Virus record (IMG/VR): IMGVR_UViG_3300008267_000243
Location: 1-29,882 of that record
Origin: a virus
Reading direction: 5' to 3' (one strand)
DNA: 29,882 nt
The translations under genes and the position numbers were made by a program. Positions 14,469 through 23,045 of this stretch are shown one piece after another (positions within the stretch are counted from its first letter, which is position 1; the number at the start of each line of letters is the position of its first letter). The notes beneath the pieces were generated by a model. That model had not been told where the DNA came from. It searched no databases and saw nothing but the letters and a program-made list of their open reading frames with translations.

Positions 14469-15245
14469 ATGGACCTACAATTAGCTAACAATCTAAAGAA
14501 ATTTGCAGAAGAAAACTACATAGATACCCCACTTATTGTGGGTGGCTATGTTAGAGATACTGCCTTTGGATTAGAAGATAAAATTGTAGACATAGACCTT
14601 ACTACGAACAATGCTGATATCACCAGATACGCTATTGGTTTTGCCTTACAGAATAATTTTTATTATAAAATATTTAATGATCTACATGTTACAATTTATA
14701 CAGATCAGTATAAAAATTTAGATTTTTCTAGCAACTTCAATTCAAAGAAAGCAATAGAGTTTTATAAAGATTCAAAATTTTCTGATAAAAAATACTATGA
14801 GGTAATTAGCAGGGATTTTACAATCAATACTCTTCACAAGAGTATGTTTAATGATGATATTATTGATCCATTAGAAGTTGGTCTTTCTGATTGCAATGAC
14901 AGAATTATCAAGACTGTTTCAACTCCAGAGATTTGCTTTGGTGATGATCCAAGAAGGGCCTATCGTGCCATATCTATTGCCACAAGATTAAATCTAACTA
15001 TAGATGGAGAAATTATAGATTATATTAGAGATAATCATTCTATTTTTATGCCATTAAATAGCGGCTCTGTATCAGAAACTTATATTACTTCAAATATAGA
15101 TAAAGTGATTGGAATCAATGATGATGTATTATTGGGAGTATTAGTTGACACAAAATTGTTACCATTCGTTCCATTGATAGGAAAATTTAAAGATTTATTA
15201 ATATCTAAAAATATGGTTCCAATTTATTTGGACTTAATAAAATAG
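14469..15245 (+). CDS. CCA-adding enzyme/poly(A) polymerase-like nucleotidyltransferase
   Basis: 258 residues. Class II nucleotidyltransferase head and neck. Seen: VGGYVRD (24-30), DIDLTT with D41 and D43 as the metal-binding pair, ISRDFTINTLH (113-123), corresponding to the family's RRDFTINAL, IIDPLEVG (131-138), and GDDPRRAYRAISIATRL (158-174), equivalent to the E/D-DP-R..RA..FA.RL motif. The usual body and tail that hold tRNA are missing: bacterial enzymes have about 400 residues. Known: these enzymes add CCA or A to RNA 3' ends. Placement among packaging and head genes is unusual. Substrate cannot be told from the sequence. Codons are AT-rich. Confidence 0.82.
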   Translation: MDLQLANNLKKFAEENYIDTPLIVGGYVRDTAFGLEDKIVDIDLTTNNADITRYAIGFALQNNFYYKIFNDLHVTIYTDQYKNLDFSSNFNSKKAIEFYKDSKFSDKKYYEVISRDFTINTLHKSMFNDDIIDPLEVGLSDCNDRIIKTVSTPEICFGDDPRRAYRAISIATRLNLTIDGEIIDYIRDNHSIFMPLNSGSVSETYITSNIDKVIGINDDVLLGVLVDTKLLPFVPLIGKFKDLLISKNMVPIYLDLIK

Positions 15246-15282
15246 TTATACTAATAAAAAATTCTTGTTTTAGGAGAAGTTC

Positions 15283-15708
15283 TTGATTAGAGGTTTATTG
15301 CAAAAGTGTCCATTTGGACTTCCGATTCCAAGAGCCTGCAAGTGTGCTGGTGGTTTAGCCGATGGTGTAGACGTAGCGGCTATTGAACTTATGTCGCCCA
15401 TAGATTGGAATTCTGAGAGCGCACAAGATGATTTGGAAGACAATTTAGAGGCCCTCGATCAGGTAGTTAGCCCTAAGCAATGCCCCTATGTCGATAGACT
15501 TTTTACTGATTCTAAGAAAGTTGATTGTAAATTTAATGAAGTTAATGCAGACTTTGTCTCCAATCAGTTCCCATTGAATGGGAGTCCAGAATATCCATCT
15601 GTGATGATTGGAAATACTTCAATTCCTGGTTTTGGACAGCCTCCGCACGATTATTCTGATAATAATAATCGTACAGTATATTATGGTATTTATTCTTTAA
15701 TAGGGTAG
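15283..15708 (+). CDS. Cys-rich hypothetical protein, TTG start
   Basis: 141 residues, not recognised. The TTG start at 15283 is supported by AGGAGA (15272-15277) 5 bases upstream; no ATG is available nearby. The N-terminus carries CPFGLPIPRACKCAGG (C9, C19, C21), and C67 and C82 follow, enough to bind zinc or an Fe-S centre. The rest is polar and Asn/Asp/Pro-rich with aromatic residues near the end (TVYYGIYSLIG). It lies between the nucleotidyltransferase and an acidic virion-like gene. It may be a small virion or metal-binding protein. Confidence 0.6.
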   Translation: MIRGLLQKCPFGLPIPRACKCAGGLADGVDVAAIELMSPIDWNSESAQDDLEDNLEALDQVVSPKQCPYVDRLFTDSKKVDCKFNEVNADFVSNQFPLNGSPEYPSVMIGNTSIPGFGQPPHDYSDNNNRTVYYGIYSLIG

Positions 15709-15716
15709 GAGATTTT

Positions 15717-16700
15717 ATGAGCAAATATGTAACAAGCTATATTTATAAAGAAGCACAGGTTCTTCCAGAGGATCAGGTGCTAGAATATTACTTTGAAGAA
15801 GACTCCGAGGGAGATTTTGAAGAAGACTCTGACTCTATGGAAGTAGTTACCGTAGAAGAGGCCTTCTCTCCCATGATTGAGGGCGAGGATAGCCTTGGAG
15901 AGCTTGGAGAGGAACTTACAGAGTTAGACGAGAGTCTAACAGAATTTGTTGAAGAGCATGGTGATGAAAAGATTTCCATCATTCCAGGATCTGAAGCTAA
16001 AGAGTCCGACTTTGAAGAGGAAGAAGTCGAAGAAGAAGGCGATTATGCTAATGATGGTAATATTAAAAAATTCCTAGACTATATCAATGAAATCTATCCA
16101 TCCAAAATTCCAAAGCACGATGGGTCTACCACCTTGGGTTGTGAGAGGGCTAAGTCATGGCTTGAAAAGCTTGATAAAGAAATCTCTACAGTAATTAGAA
16201 AAGATCAAGATGGCGTTTTAGATATTAATGTCTTAGAGAAGATTAGAACTAACATTATGTCTGATGTTGCCAAGCTATCTAAGCATATTAATGTATTAAA
16301 AAATAGATTTAAAGAAGATTCCAAAAAGAAAGCAAGTCTAGATGAAAACGGCATTCCATCTTGGACAAGCTATTCTGGCAATCAGGTTGGCTATTCCGAT
16401 CTCAAAAAAGAAGCAGCCACACCAAATAAGATGGTCATTTCAGTCTCACCTTTTGAAAGAGCCATCTCTGGAATTATGATTAATGCACATGTTTCTGCAG
16501 GACACAGTATGGAAGAAGTTTATGACTTCTTATCCAAAAAGTATGCTATAACCCCAAGAGAAGAGTTGGCTATTATGCAGATCTGCATGGATAGTGGTTT
16601 TCATATCTTTAAAGATAGAGGCACCTATTCTGGTCTAACTAAAGATTCTGATAACAATGCTAAGCATGGCGTTGATTTTATCAAAAACTATTTTGCGTAA
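15717..16700 (+). CDS. Hypothetical virion protein with very acidic N-terminal region
   Basis: 327 residues, not recognised. Residues about 15-110 are dominated by Glu and Asp with few basic residues. A helical Lys-containing domain follows (about 115-205), then a linker with two Lys-x-Ala sites (SKKKAS and LKKEAA), and a compact C-terminal domain (about 240-327) starting around VISVSPFERAISGIM. TAGGAG precedes the ATG. The acidic region could be a scaffold-like or DNA-mimic segment. It is the second gene upstream of the terminase, so probably head-related. Confidence 0.62.
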   Translation: MSKYVTSYIYKEAQVLPEDQVLEYYFEEDSEGDFEEDSDSMEVVTVEEAFSPMIEGEDSLGELGEELTELDESLTEFVEEHGDEKISIIPGSEAKESDFEEEEVEEEGDYANDGNIKKFLDYINEIYPSKIPKHDGSTTLGCERAKSWLEKLDKEISTVIRKDQDGVLDINVLEKIRTNIMSDVAKLSKHINVLKNRFKEDSKKKASLDENGIPSWTSYSGNQVGYSDLKKEAATPNKMVISVSPFERAISGIMINAHVSAGHSMEEVYDFLSKKYAITPREELAIMQICMDSGFHIFKDRGTYSGLTKDSDNNAKHGVDFIKNYFA

Positions 16701-16706
16701 AATATC

Positions 16707-17312
16707 ATGAAAATAACAAGACAAGATACATCTGAATCTTATAATACCACAGTTGATTGGCTAAAGGATTTTGCAAACTCTTTAAGAAAAGACGCCAACT
16801 TTATTGATAATTTTAAAAAAATTAAAAACAAAGAATTTGGCTCCATTGAAGAGAAGATGGCAGATATTAGACAAAGAGTTGGTTTCGATCTAATCAAGAC
16901 CATGCAGGATGAGCCAGTTCAGGTAAAGTCTGCCGCAATCAAATGTGATCACGTTAAAGATGGCCCAGACGAAGAAGAGTGTAAAGTTTGTAAGGCTAAA
17001 AAAGTCTTAGATGAAGATGGCATGAAGATTCTAAAAAACTTCGTAGAATATGCCATTGATTTTGGCAAGTCAAGGCCAGATGCTAGCATTGAAGCTATTA
17101 TACATGAGTGCAAGAGAGATCCTAAATTAAAATTTGAAAAAATAGAAAAAAGCATCAATCCAAAGTCTTTAAGAAAAATGTTAAAGACAAAGCTGGCCAA
17201 ATATAGAAAAGAAAAAGAAGATGCAGTAAAATATGTGGCAGATGAAACTACGAGTTCTAGTATCCAAAATGATCTGGCAGACTACGTACTTCACGCCTCG
17301 CCCAAAGAATGA
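16707..17312 (+). CDS. Hypothetical helical protein with Cys/His zinc motif
   Basis: 201 residues, not recognised. Mostly helical and charged. C80, H82, C92 and C95 (KCDHVKDGPDEEECKVC) form a plausible zinc knuckle in the middle. The C-terminal half is Lys-rich. No strong SD precedes the ATG, which lies 6 bases past the previous stop, so reinitiation or coupling is likely. It overlaps terL by ATGA. The direct link to terL suggests a packaging or head-assembly role, without proof. Confidence 0.62.
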   Translation: MKITRQDTSESYNTTVDWLKDFANSLRKDANFIDNFKKIKNKEFGSIEEKMADIRQRVGFDLIKTMQDEPVQVKSAAIKCDHVKDGPDEEECKVCKAKKVLDEDGMKILKNFVEYAIDFGKSRPDASIEAIIHECKRDPKLKFEKIEKSINPKSLRKMLKTKLAKYRKEKEDAVKYVADETTSSSIQNDLADYVLHASPKE

Positions 17313-19078
17313 AGAGAAAAGAAGAAGAAAAAATCTTAGATCAGCTAGCCAGTAGTTTTTTAGATTTCGATCCAGCAAACTTTGTTCAGCATAATTTAAC
17401 GATAGATGGCACCGATTTTAATCTCCTCGAAACTGGTTGGAGATTTATGGTAGACATCTATCGTTATATTGCTTTGGAAGCAACTCAGAAAAAAGGTAAG
17501 CCAGTAGTAATTAAGAAGGGTCGTCAGGTAGGTGCTACTATCATGGGCTCAGCCCTAGATCTTTATTTTACTAATAGCGGTCTATTTACCAATCCTAATA
17601 TTAGAGTTGTTCATTTGTTCCCCGCTCTAGCTCAGGCAAAAAAATTCTCTCAGGATAAGCTGGAGACCATGGTTAGAACAGCCAAGGATGACTTTATTAA
17701 TAAGAATAAATTAAAGTCAGATAATGCTGTTGATAACTTAACAATGAAGCAGTTTAAAACCGGAACTCTTTGGGTGGAGTCACTGGGCGCTGATGGAGAT
17801 AGAATCCGTGGTATGACCGCAGACGTTGTATTTTTTGACGAGATTCAGGATATGTATGGTCATGCAGTTGGTAACGCAACCAAGATTTTAACGGCAGCTA
17901 AATACGGCCCAATTGGTCAGGGTGTTCAAGTTTACTACGGAACACCAAAAGAAAGAAATAGTTATTTCTCTACCATCTGGGACATGTCAGATCAAAGATA
18001 TTATCATCTTGGCTGCATTAATTGTCAAAAGACTTACCCATTTTACTTGCCGGGTGATAATAGATGGATGTCAATCTGGCTGCATGATAATATAGTTCAA
18101 TGCCCATTGTGCGGAACAAAACAAAAGAAAGTTGAAGCAATAGAGATGGGTAAATGGGTTCCATCAAAAAATCCGGAAGAATGTAAATTTACAGGCTTCC
18201 ATATTAATCAGCTTTATATTCCTTATTTTGCTAAGGAAAATATTATCAATTTAATGCCGGAGAAAAATCCTTCTCAGTCAGAGAGACTCTGGAATAATGA
18301 GGTGGTTGGAGAGTTTTACTCTGATGCAGGCATGCCTCTTACCAAGGATGAGATTTACAATAAATGCAGGGATCAAGATAGGGAATTTTCTACAAAAATT
18401 GAATCAGGCAAAAAGCAAGTTTACTTGGGTGTGGACTGGGGTGGTAAGGATGATGATCCAAGCTCTACTGCTGGTCAATCATTTTCTTGTGTAGTTATTC
18501 TGTCCGCCATGCCTGATGGCACACTGCTAATTGAGCATGCTCATAAATTAAGAAAGAACGACTTTAGCTATAAAAAAGAAACTATTCAAGAAATGTATAG
18601 AAGATTCGCTGTCAACAGAGGTGTTTCTGACTGGTTCTTCGGACAAGATGTTGTTCATGACCTGCAGTATATTTATCGTGATAAATTTCTCGGAGCACAG
18701 GGTAGCGGCAGCTTAGCTAATGCTGTAAAGTTTCGTGAGGATGAGCTAATAATTTCTTATAATAAAGATTTATTAATTGAAGAAATATTTGATCAATTTA
18801 GAAAAGGAAGAATTAGATTTCCATGGAAAAGCTATGAATATGTTGAGTGGTTAATAGATCATTGTACATCCATGGAAGTTAAGACGAAAATAGTTGGTGG
18901 GCAGCCGGTCAAAACATACTCCAAGGGAGGTGTTCCTAATGACGGCTTGATGGCCCTAATGTATGCTTATATGGCATACAAGTTTGATCTAACCAAAGGT
19001 TTCTCAATAAAACCTGGACATAAGACAGAACATGAGTATCCTAGGGCAGTATTGGCAAAATTAAATCGGAGAGTTTGA
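17309..19078 (+). CDS. terL: Terminase large subunit (packaging ATPase-nuclease)
   Basis: 589 residues. Drives DNA into the prohead and cuts the concatemer. Seen: an ATPase domain with a P-loop-like KKGRQVGAT (69-77), Walker B VVFFDE (173-178) and coupling motif YYGTP (209-213); a zinc ribbon (C236, C239, C265, C268) placed as in lambda GpA-type terminases; and a C-terminal RNase H-like nuclease with YLGVDWGG (D376), QDVVHDL and GVPNDGLMALMYAYMA. The canonical Walker A Lys is Ala here; Lys69/Lys70 precede it, resembling the shifted Lys of lambda GpA. The start ATGA overlaps the preceding gene. The portal gene follows directly. Assignment is firm. Confidence 0.93.
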   Translation: MKRKEEEKILDQLASSFLDFDPANFVQHNLTIDGTDFNLLETGWRFMVDIYRYIALEATQKKGKPVVIKKGRQVGATIMGSALDLYFTNSGLFTNPNIRVVHLFPALAQAKKFSQDKLETMVRTAKDDFINKNKLKSDNAVDNLTMKQFKTGTLWVESLGADGDRIRGMTADVVFFDEIQDMYGHAVGNATKILTAAKYGPIGQGVQVYYGTPKERNSYFSTIWDMSDQRYYHLGCINCQKTYPFYLPGDNRWMSIWLHDNIVQCPLCGTKQKKVEAIEMGKWVPSKNPEECKFTGFHINQLYIPYFAKENIINLMPEKNPSQSERLWNNEVVGEFYSDAGMPLTKDEIYNKCRDQDREFSTKIESGKKQVYLGVDWGGKDDDPSSTAGQSFSCVVILSAMPDGTLLIEHAHKLRKNDFSYKKETIQEMYRRFAVNRGVSDWFFGQDVVHDLQYIYRDKFLGAQGSGSLANAVKFREDELIISYNKDLLIEEIFDQFRKGRIRFPWKSYEYVEWLIDHCTSMEVKTKIVGGQPVKTYSKGGVPNDGLMALMYAYMAYKFDLTKGFSIKPGHKTEHEYPRAVLAKLNRRV

Positions 19079-19079
19079 T

Positions 19080-20744
19080 ATGAGAAGAAATCCGGGACAA
19101 CCACAGAATATAAATAAAAATGCGGCTAGTACTTTATCTGAGGTTAGAAGGGCTCAGATTTCTGAGGTTGCCAATAAACAGATTGACGCAAAGATGGAGT
19201 CAAGTTTTTACTCCTCTATTGCTCACAGCCCCTCATTTAAACAGGGAGGTTTTAATAAAAAGGCTTCCATCACCTCTCCCATGCCTGGTCCACAGACTGG
19301 ATATAATAATGATAGATTGGCACCAGAAGTTTACTCTCCACTCTTTCAGCTTGCAAATCTAAATCTTCCAAGAGATAGAGTTACTATGAACGCTTGGAAT
19401 AGGGTATTTTATGATACCCATCCAATTGTTCGAAACGCTATTAACTTGCACTCTAGTTATCCTATTAGCAAAATTAATATTACATGTAAAAATAAAAAAG
19501 TTCAACAATTCTTTATGGAAATGGCTGAAAGAATTGATTTGTACTCCGTTGTCTATGGTGCGGCTCTTGAGTTCTGGAAGATGGGGGAGAGCTTTCCCTA
19601 TGCAGAGCTAGATGAAAGTATGGGTGTATGGAATAGAATTACTATTTTAAACCCAGACTTTATTCATGTAAAAAAATCTATTATAGGAAATCACTCTCAA
19701 GTCTCGCTCAGACCAGATGCTGGATTGGTTAGAATGGTCAACTCCAACTTGCCAGCCGATGTATCTATGAGGAAGTTCATACCTGCTCATATCATTGATT
19801 ATGTTAAAAAAGGTATGAATATACCTTTGGATGACTTTAATATTTCACATCTAAAACTTTTAAGCTCTCCATATGATATTAGAGGAACTTCTATCATTGT
19901 TTCTATTTACAAAGATCTAATGTTATATGATAAACTCAGAGAATCAAAATTTGCTCAAGCCGATGGTATGATCAATCCACTGACTCTAGTCACCCTGGGT
20001 GGTGATGGAGATTATAGGGCCACCCAGTCTGATATTGAAGCCTTCAAACAAGTTCTAGAAGAAGCGCAATATGATAAGGACTTTAAGATTGTTACTCACT
20101 CTGGCGTTAAAATAGAAAGAAGCGGATATAGCGGCGCAACCATGGATATAGCCGCTGATATTACTCATATTGTAGAGAACATTTATGCAGGCCTGATGAC
20201 ACCTAAGGCTCTAATGGATCAGGAGTCTGCCACCTATGCCAGCTCCTCTGTAGGTCTAGATGTCTTGAGGCAAAGATATGATGTCTTTAGAAATATGATT
20301 AAAAAATGGTTAGAAAGAAAAATCTTTGCCCCAATTTGCGAGCTACAAGACTTCTTTGAATATAAGGATGGAGAAAAAAGATTATTAGTTCCAACTATTG
20401 ATTGGAACCATATGAATCTATATGATATGAATGATTACGTTCAGCAAATCTCAACCTTTGTTGGCAACAAACAGGTTTCTCTACAGACACTCCATAGAAG
20501 TCTTGGACTTTCCTATGAGGAGGAGCGTAGAAGAATTAGAGAGGAGATGATTGATGATCAAATCTTCTCCAAAGAACAGCAGATCTTGGGCAACATGAGA
20601 CTTTCTGAAATCCAAGGCCTAGATCCAACTAGAGGTATTCCAGAGCCTCCAGAGGGTACTGCGGCAGCAGCGCCCGCAGAGGGCGGCGGTGGACTACCTG
20701 GAATGGAGTCGCCAGCACCGCCGATGGGCGGGCCACCAGCCTAG
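19080..20744 (+). CDS. Portal protein
   Basis: 554 residues. Forms the dodecameric ring at the capsid vertex through which DNA passes. Seen: NAWNRVFYDTHPIVRNAINLHS, cited here in part, near residues 102-124; VYGAALEFWKMGESFPYAEL in the wing region; FIPAHIIDYV; SHLKLLSSPYDIRGTSII; then GLMTPKALMDQE and the long helical region with IKKWLERKIFAPI, a typical portal order. The C-terminus is Pro/Gly/Ala-rich (from about 520). The N-terminus carries INKNAAS and FNKKAS, possible processing sites. It lies immediately after terL with GGAGAG as SD. Portal identity rests on order, length and these motifs. Confidence 0.85.
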   Translation: MRRNPGQPQNINKNAASTLSEVRRAQISEVANKQIDAKMESSFYSSIAHSPSFKQGGFNKKASITSPMPGPQTGYNNDRLAPEVYSPLFQLANLNLPRDRVTMNAWNRVFYDTHPIVRNAINLHSSYPISKINITCKNKKVQQFFMEMAERIDLYSVVYGAALEFWKMGESFPYAELDESMGVWNRITILNPDFIHVKKSIIGNHSQVSLRPDAGLVRMVNSNLPADVSMRKFIPAHIIDYVKKGMNIPLDDFNISHLKLLSSPYDIRGTSIIVSIYKDLMLYDKLRESKFAQADGMINPLTLVTLGGDGDYRATQSDIEAFKQVLEEAQYDKDFKIVTHSGVKIERSGYSGATMDIAADITHIVENIYAGLMTPKALMDQESATYASSSVGLDVLRQRYDVFRNMIKKWLERKIFAPICELQDFFEYKDGEKRLLVPTIDWNHMNLYDMNDYVQQISTFVGNKQVSLQTLHRSLGLSYEEERRRIREEMIDDQIFSKEQQILGNMRLSEIQGLDPTRGIPEPPEGTAAAAPAEGGGGLPGMESPAPPMGGPPA

Positions 20745-20768
20745 CAAGTAATTACGGAGCATTATCTT

Positions 20769-22232
20769 ATGAGAACTTCTTTAAAAAAGCTAAGCCCGGC
20801 TGCGGTGCAGCCTGGCGGCGGACCACCACAGTCTAAAGAATCTAGTTTTACAGAAGCTGATTTTGCAACTGCAATACATTCTTTTATTGTAGGTATGAAT
20901 GATTTCAATAAAATAGGAATGATTAAGACTGATACTCCAGCCTTGCTGTCTGGTGCTATAGGGCTGGCTACGTCTATTTTATTAGCAACTCCAGGCTCTA
21001 ATTATATGCAAAGAGAATTACAACTAGGTGCATCAAAATCAGCCACCAGCAGCGGAAGAGTATCTCCATCTGTTGGTGACTTATTTACCTCTTTTTCTAC
21101 GAGAGTTTCTAGCAAAATAACTGCTGCCTTTGCCAAATTTAACTCCCTGATGAAATATTCAGAAGAATTATTAGAGGGAAAAAATATATCAGCAGATCCT
21201 GCAAAGGCGGCAGAATATGAAAAGCAAAAACATATTATTTTAAGATCTATTTCATCAAGTGATTCATTATCTATAGGAGAATTAAAGTCCAATTTATATC
21301 AATTAATAGATAATATTTCAGAGTGTTTAGATAATATTAACAAAGCTTCTGGAACAAATTTTTCAATTATTAAGCAATTTTTAAACCTAGATCCTGCAGT
21401 AAGTACAGGTATAGATATAGATGAGGATACTCTTTCAACTAAGAAATATGATTTAAATAATCTTCCTCAAAATTTAATTTCTCAACTTTCTAATTTATTA
21501 AAAGAACTTAAAAATCTTAGCATTTTAGTTTCCATCGCAAATAGTATTTCTTCAAACTTTCCATCAGTCTCCTCTATTCCTATTGGCGGCTCTTCCGCCA
21601 AACCTACTTCTGGACAGGGCTCTACCGCAAGTGGTGGAAGACAAACCACCACAACAAGCAGTACTTCTTCAACTTTTTTCATTGATTCAATCAAAAATCT
21701 AGTAGATTTTACTTTTGATGGTGCAACAAATAGTTTAAAACTATCTTCTTTTACAGCATCTTCTCAGCCGTCATTTACCTTGGCCATTGTCTGCCAAACA
21801 CCTAATCTTCAACCTTATGATTTATTTTCCATGATTTATAGACCTGGACTTCTCAAGATATCCGATCCGTCCAGACTAACCAATCCTCCGCCAGCCATCT
21901 CTCAGGCCTTAAATCAAGTTCGCGACATTATTTCTAATCCTAGCTCTAACAATCTTAATTTAGAAATATCTCCAAATTCTGCTATTTCTGGTTATGATTT
22001 AAAAATTTCTTTGCCAACAAATATTGCCGCACAGCTCTCACTACATCCAAGAATTATAATTTTTAGCATTCAAACAAAATCTGGCATAACTATGGTGAAA
22101 TCTGGTACTAATCTTTATTCTCTTGAGTCTGGAATATCAAAAATATATTTCAAGACAAATGACTTAATTAATGATTCTTCTAATATTTCTAAAGTAGATA
22201 GGCAGAAAATATTAAATAAGTTAAAACAATGA
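20769..22232 (+). CDS. Hypothetical virion protein with Ser/Thr-rich linker
   Basis: 487 residues, not recognised. A Pro/Gly-rich start (10-22) precedes a helical region (about 28-260) including a hydrophobic AIGLATSILLATPG that is too short and isolated to call a membrane segment. A Ser/Thr/Gly low-complexity linker (about 263-302) separates this from a beta-rich C-terminal domain (about 303-480). CGGAGC lies upstream of the ATG. It follows the portal and overlaps the next gene by ATGA. It may be a head-completion or internal head protein. Codons become AT-rich after the first 100. Confidence 0.65.
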   Translation: MRTSLKKLSPAAVQPGGGPPQSKESSFTEADFATAIHSFIVGMNDFNKIGMIKTDTPALLSGAIGLATSILLATPGSNYMQRELQLGASKSATSSGRVSPSVGDLFTSFSTRVSSKITAAFAKFNSLMKYSEELLEGKNISADPAKAAEYEKQKHIILRSISSSDSLSIGELKSNLYQLIDNISECLDNINKASGTNFSIIKQFLNLDPAVSTGIDIDEDTLSTKKYDLNNLPQNLISQLSNLLKELKNLSILVSIANSISSNFPSVSSIPIGGSSAKPTSGQGSTASGGRQTTTTSSTSSTFFIDSIKNLVDFTFDGATNSLKLSSFTASSQPSFTLAIVCQTPNLQPYDLFSMIYRPGLLKISDPSRLTNPPPAISQALNQVRDIISNPSSNNLNLEISPNSAISGYDLKISLPTNIAAQLSLHPRIIIFSIQTKSGITMVKSGTNLYSLESGISKIYFKTNDLINDSSNISKVDRQKILNKLKQ

Positions 22233-22756
22233 ATAAAAAATCTTATATTTCAAAAAAAGAAGAAGTTGTAAAAAATACAAAAAACATGCCAGCCATTGCA
22301 CCGGCCTCTGATCTAGAGACTGGCGCTAGAGGTTATATCATGCCCGGAACCTATCTTGGTCAGCCCTTTATGAAGAATGAGGAAGGCGAGGGATCAATTA
22401 CCTCTAGGGTTGAAAAATACAAGAAGAAAAAGACACCATATAAAGATCTTAAAGATCTTATGATAGAACTTTCTGATAATTTAGATGAAACAGGTGAAAT
22501 AGCATTGGCTAACTTTGGAGATTTTTTAATTAAAAAAATAGCCGAAATGGAAGAAGTTGATTATGTCTATCAGCTTAATTTGCTAATTAAAGCAATTAAT
22601 AATTCTGATATTTTAGATAAAGATAAAAAAATATCAGAATTAATTTTAAAATTTAATCTTTTTGTAAAAGAAAATGTTACAACTCTAGGAGAGACTCAGG
22701 CAAAAATGCAAGCCTATCAGATTACAAGAGCAGAGGCAGAATCTCATGTCAGATGA
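22229..22756 (+). CDS. Hypothetical virion protein with a helical LD..G..A motif
   Basis: 175 residues, not recognised. A basic N-terminus (1-20) is followed by a Gly/Pro-containing loop (MPGTYLGQPF), then a helical domain starting about residue 66. Residues about 74-107 (LMIELSDNLDETGEIALA, then FGDFLIKKIAEME) share the two-helix pattern found in the proteins at 11330 and 28731. The ATG overlaps the stop of the gene before, and the next gene starts 11 bases before its end. Probably a small head protein. Confidence 0.62.
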   Translation: MNKKSYISKKEEVVKNTKNMPAIAPASDLETGARGYIMPGTYLGQPFMKNEEGEGSITSRVEKYKKKKTPYKDLKDLMIELSDNLDETGEIALANFGDFLIKKIAEMEEVDYVYQLNLLIKAINNSDILDKDKKISELILKFNLFVKENVTTLGETQAKMQAYQITRAEAESHVR

Positions 22757-23045
22757 TTTAATTAAAAAAGCACAAATTCTAGAAAGAGATCCGGTTTATG
22801 TTGCTACAGAATTAAGTAAAATAATCAAAATCATGCTCAGCAGAATGTCTTCTAGCGCGCAGGTTAAGTCTCTTATTAATGTAAAAAATAAATTAGAAAA
22901 ATTTAATGTTATTGAAATTTCAGGAAAAAAGAATCCAGGCGGTGCGGCAATCGGCGTTAGCCTTGGTCTTGTCAAGAATGTTTTAAATGGTAAAGATCCT
23001 TACTTTATTAATGTGGTTCTGCAAGAGCTTGCAAAGAGGTTATAA
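22746..23045 (+). CDS. Small hypothetical protein
   Basis: 99 residues, not recognised. It opens with DLIKKAQILERDP, a Lys-x-Ala site close to the N-terminus, then a helical Lys-rich region and a Gly/Ala turn (GGAAIGVSLGLV), and ends in a helix. The start overlaps the previous gene by 11 bases with no strong SD, so translation is probably coupled. Its last base is the first base of the next ATG. Part of the portal-to-protease block. Confidence 0.58.
   Translation: MSDDLIKKAQILERDPVYVATELSKIIKIMLSRMSSSAQVKSLINVKNKLEKFNVIEISGKKNPGGAAIGVSLGLVKNVLNGKDPYFINVVLQELAKRL

Noticed and set aside
19109-19116. TATAAATA inside the portal gene start (and at 6370 inside groEL)
   Set aside because: They are within coding sequence and not followed by a gene start at a sensible distance; expected by chance in AT-rich DNA.
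20946-21000. Membrane segment in the protein after the portal
   Set aside because: The hydrophobic AIGLATSILLATPG stretch is short, uncharged flanks are missing, and nothing else points to a membrane protein.
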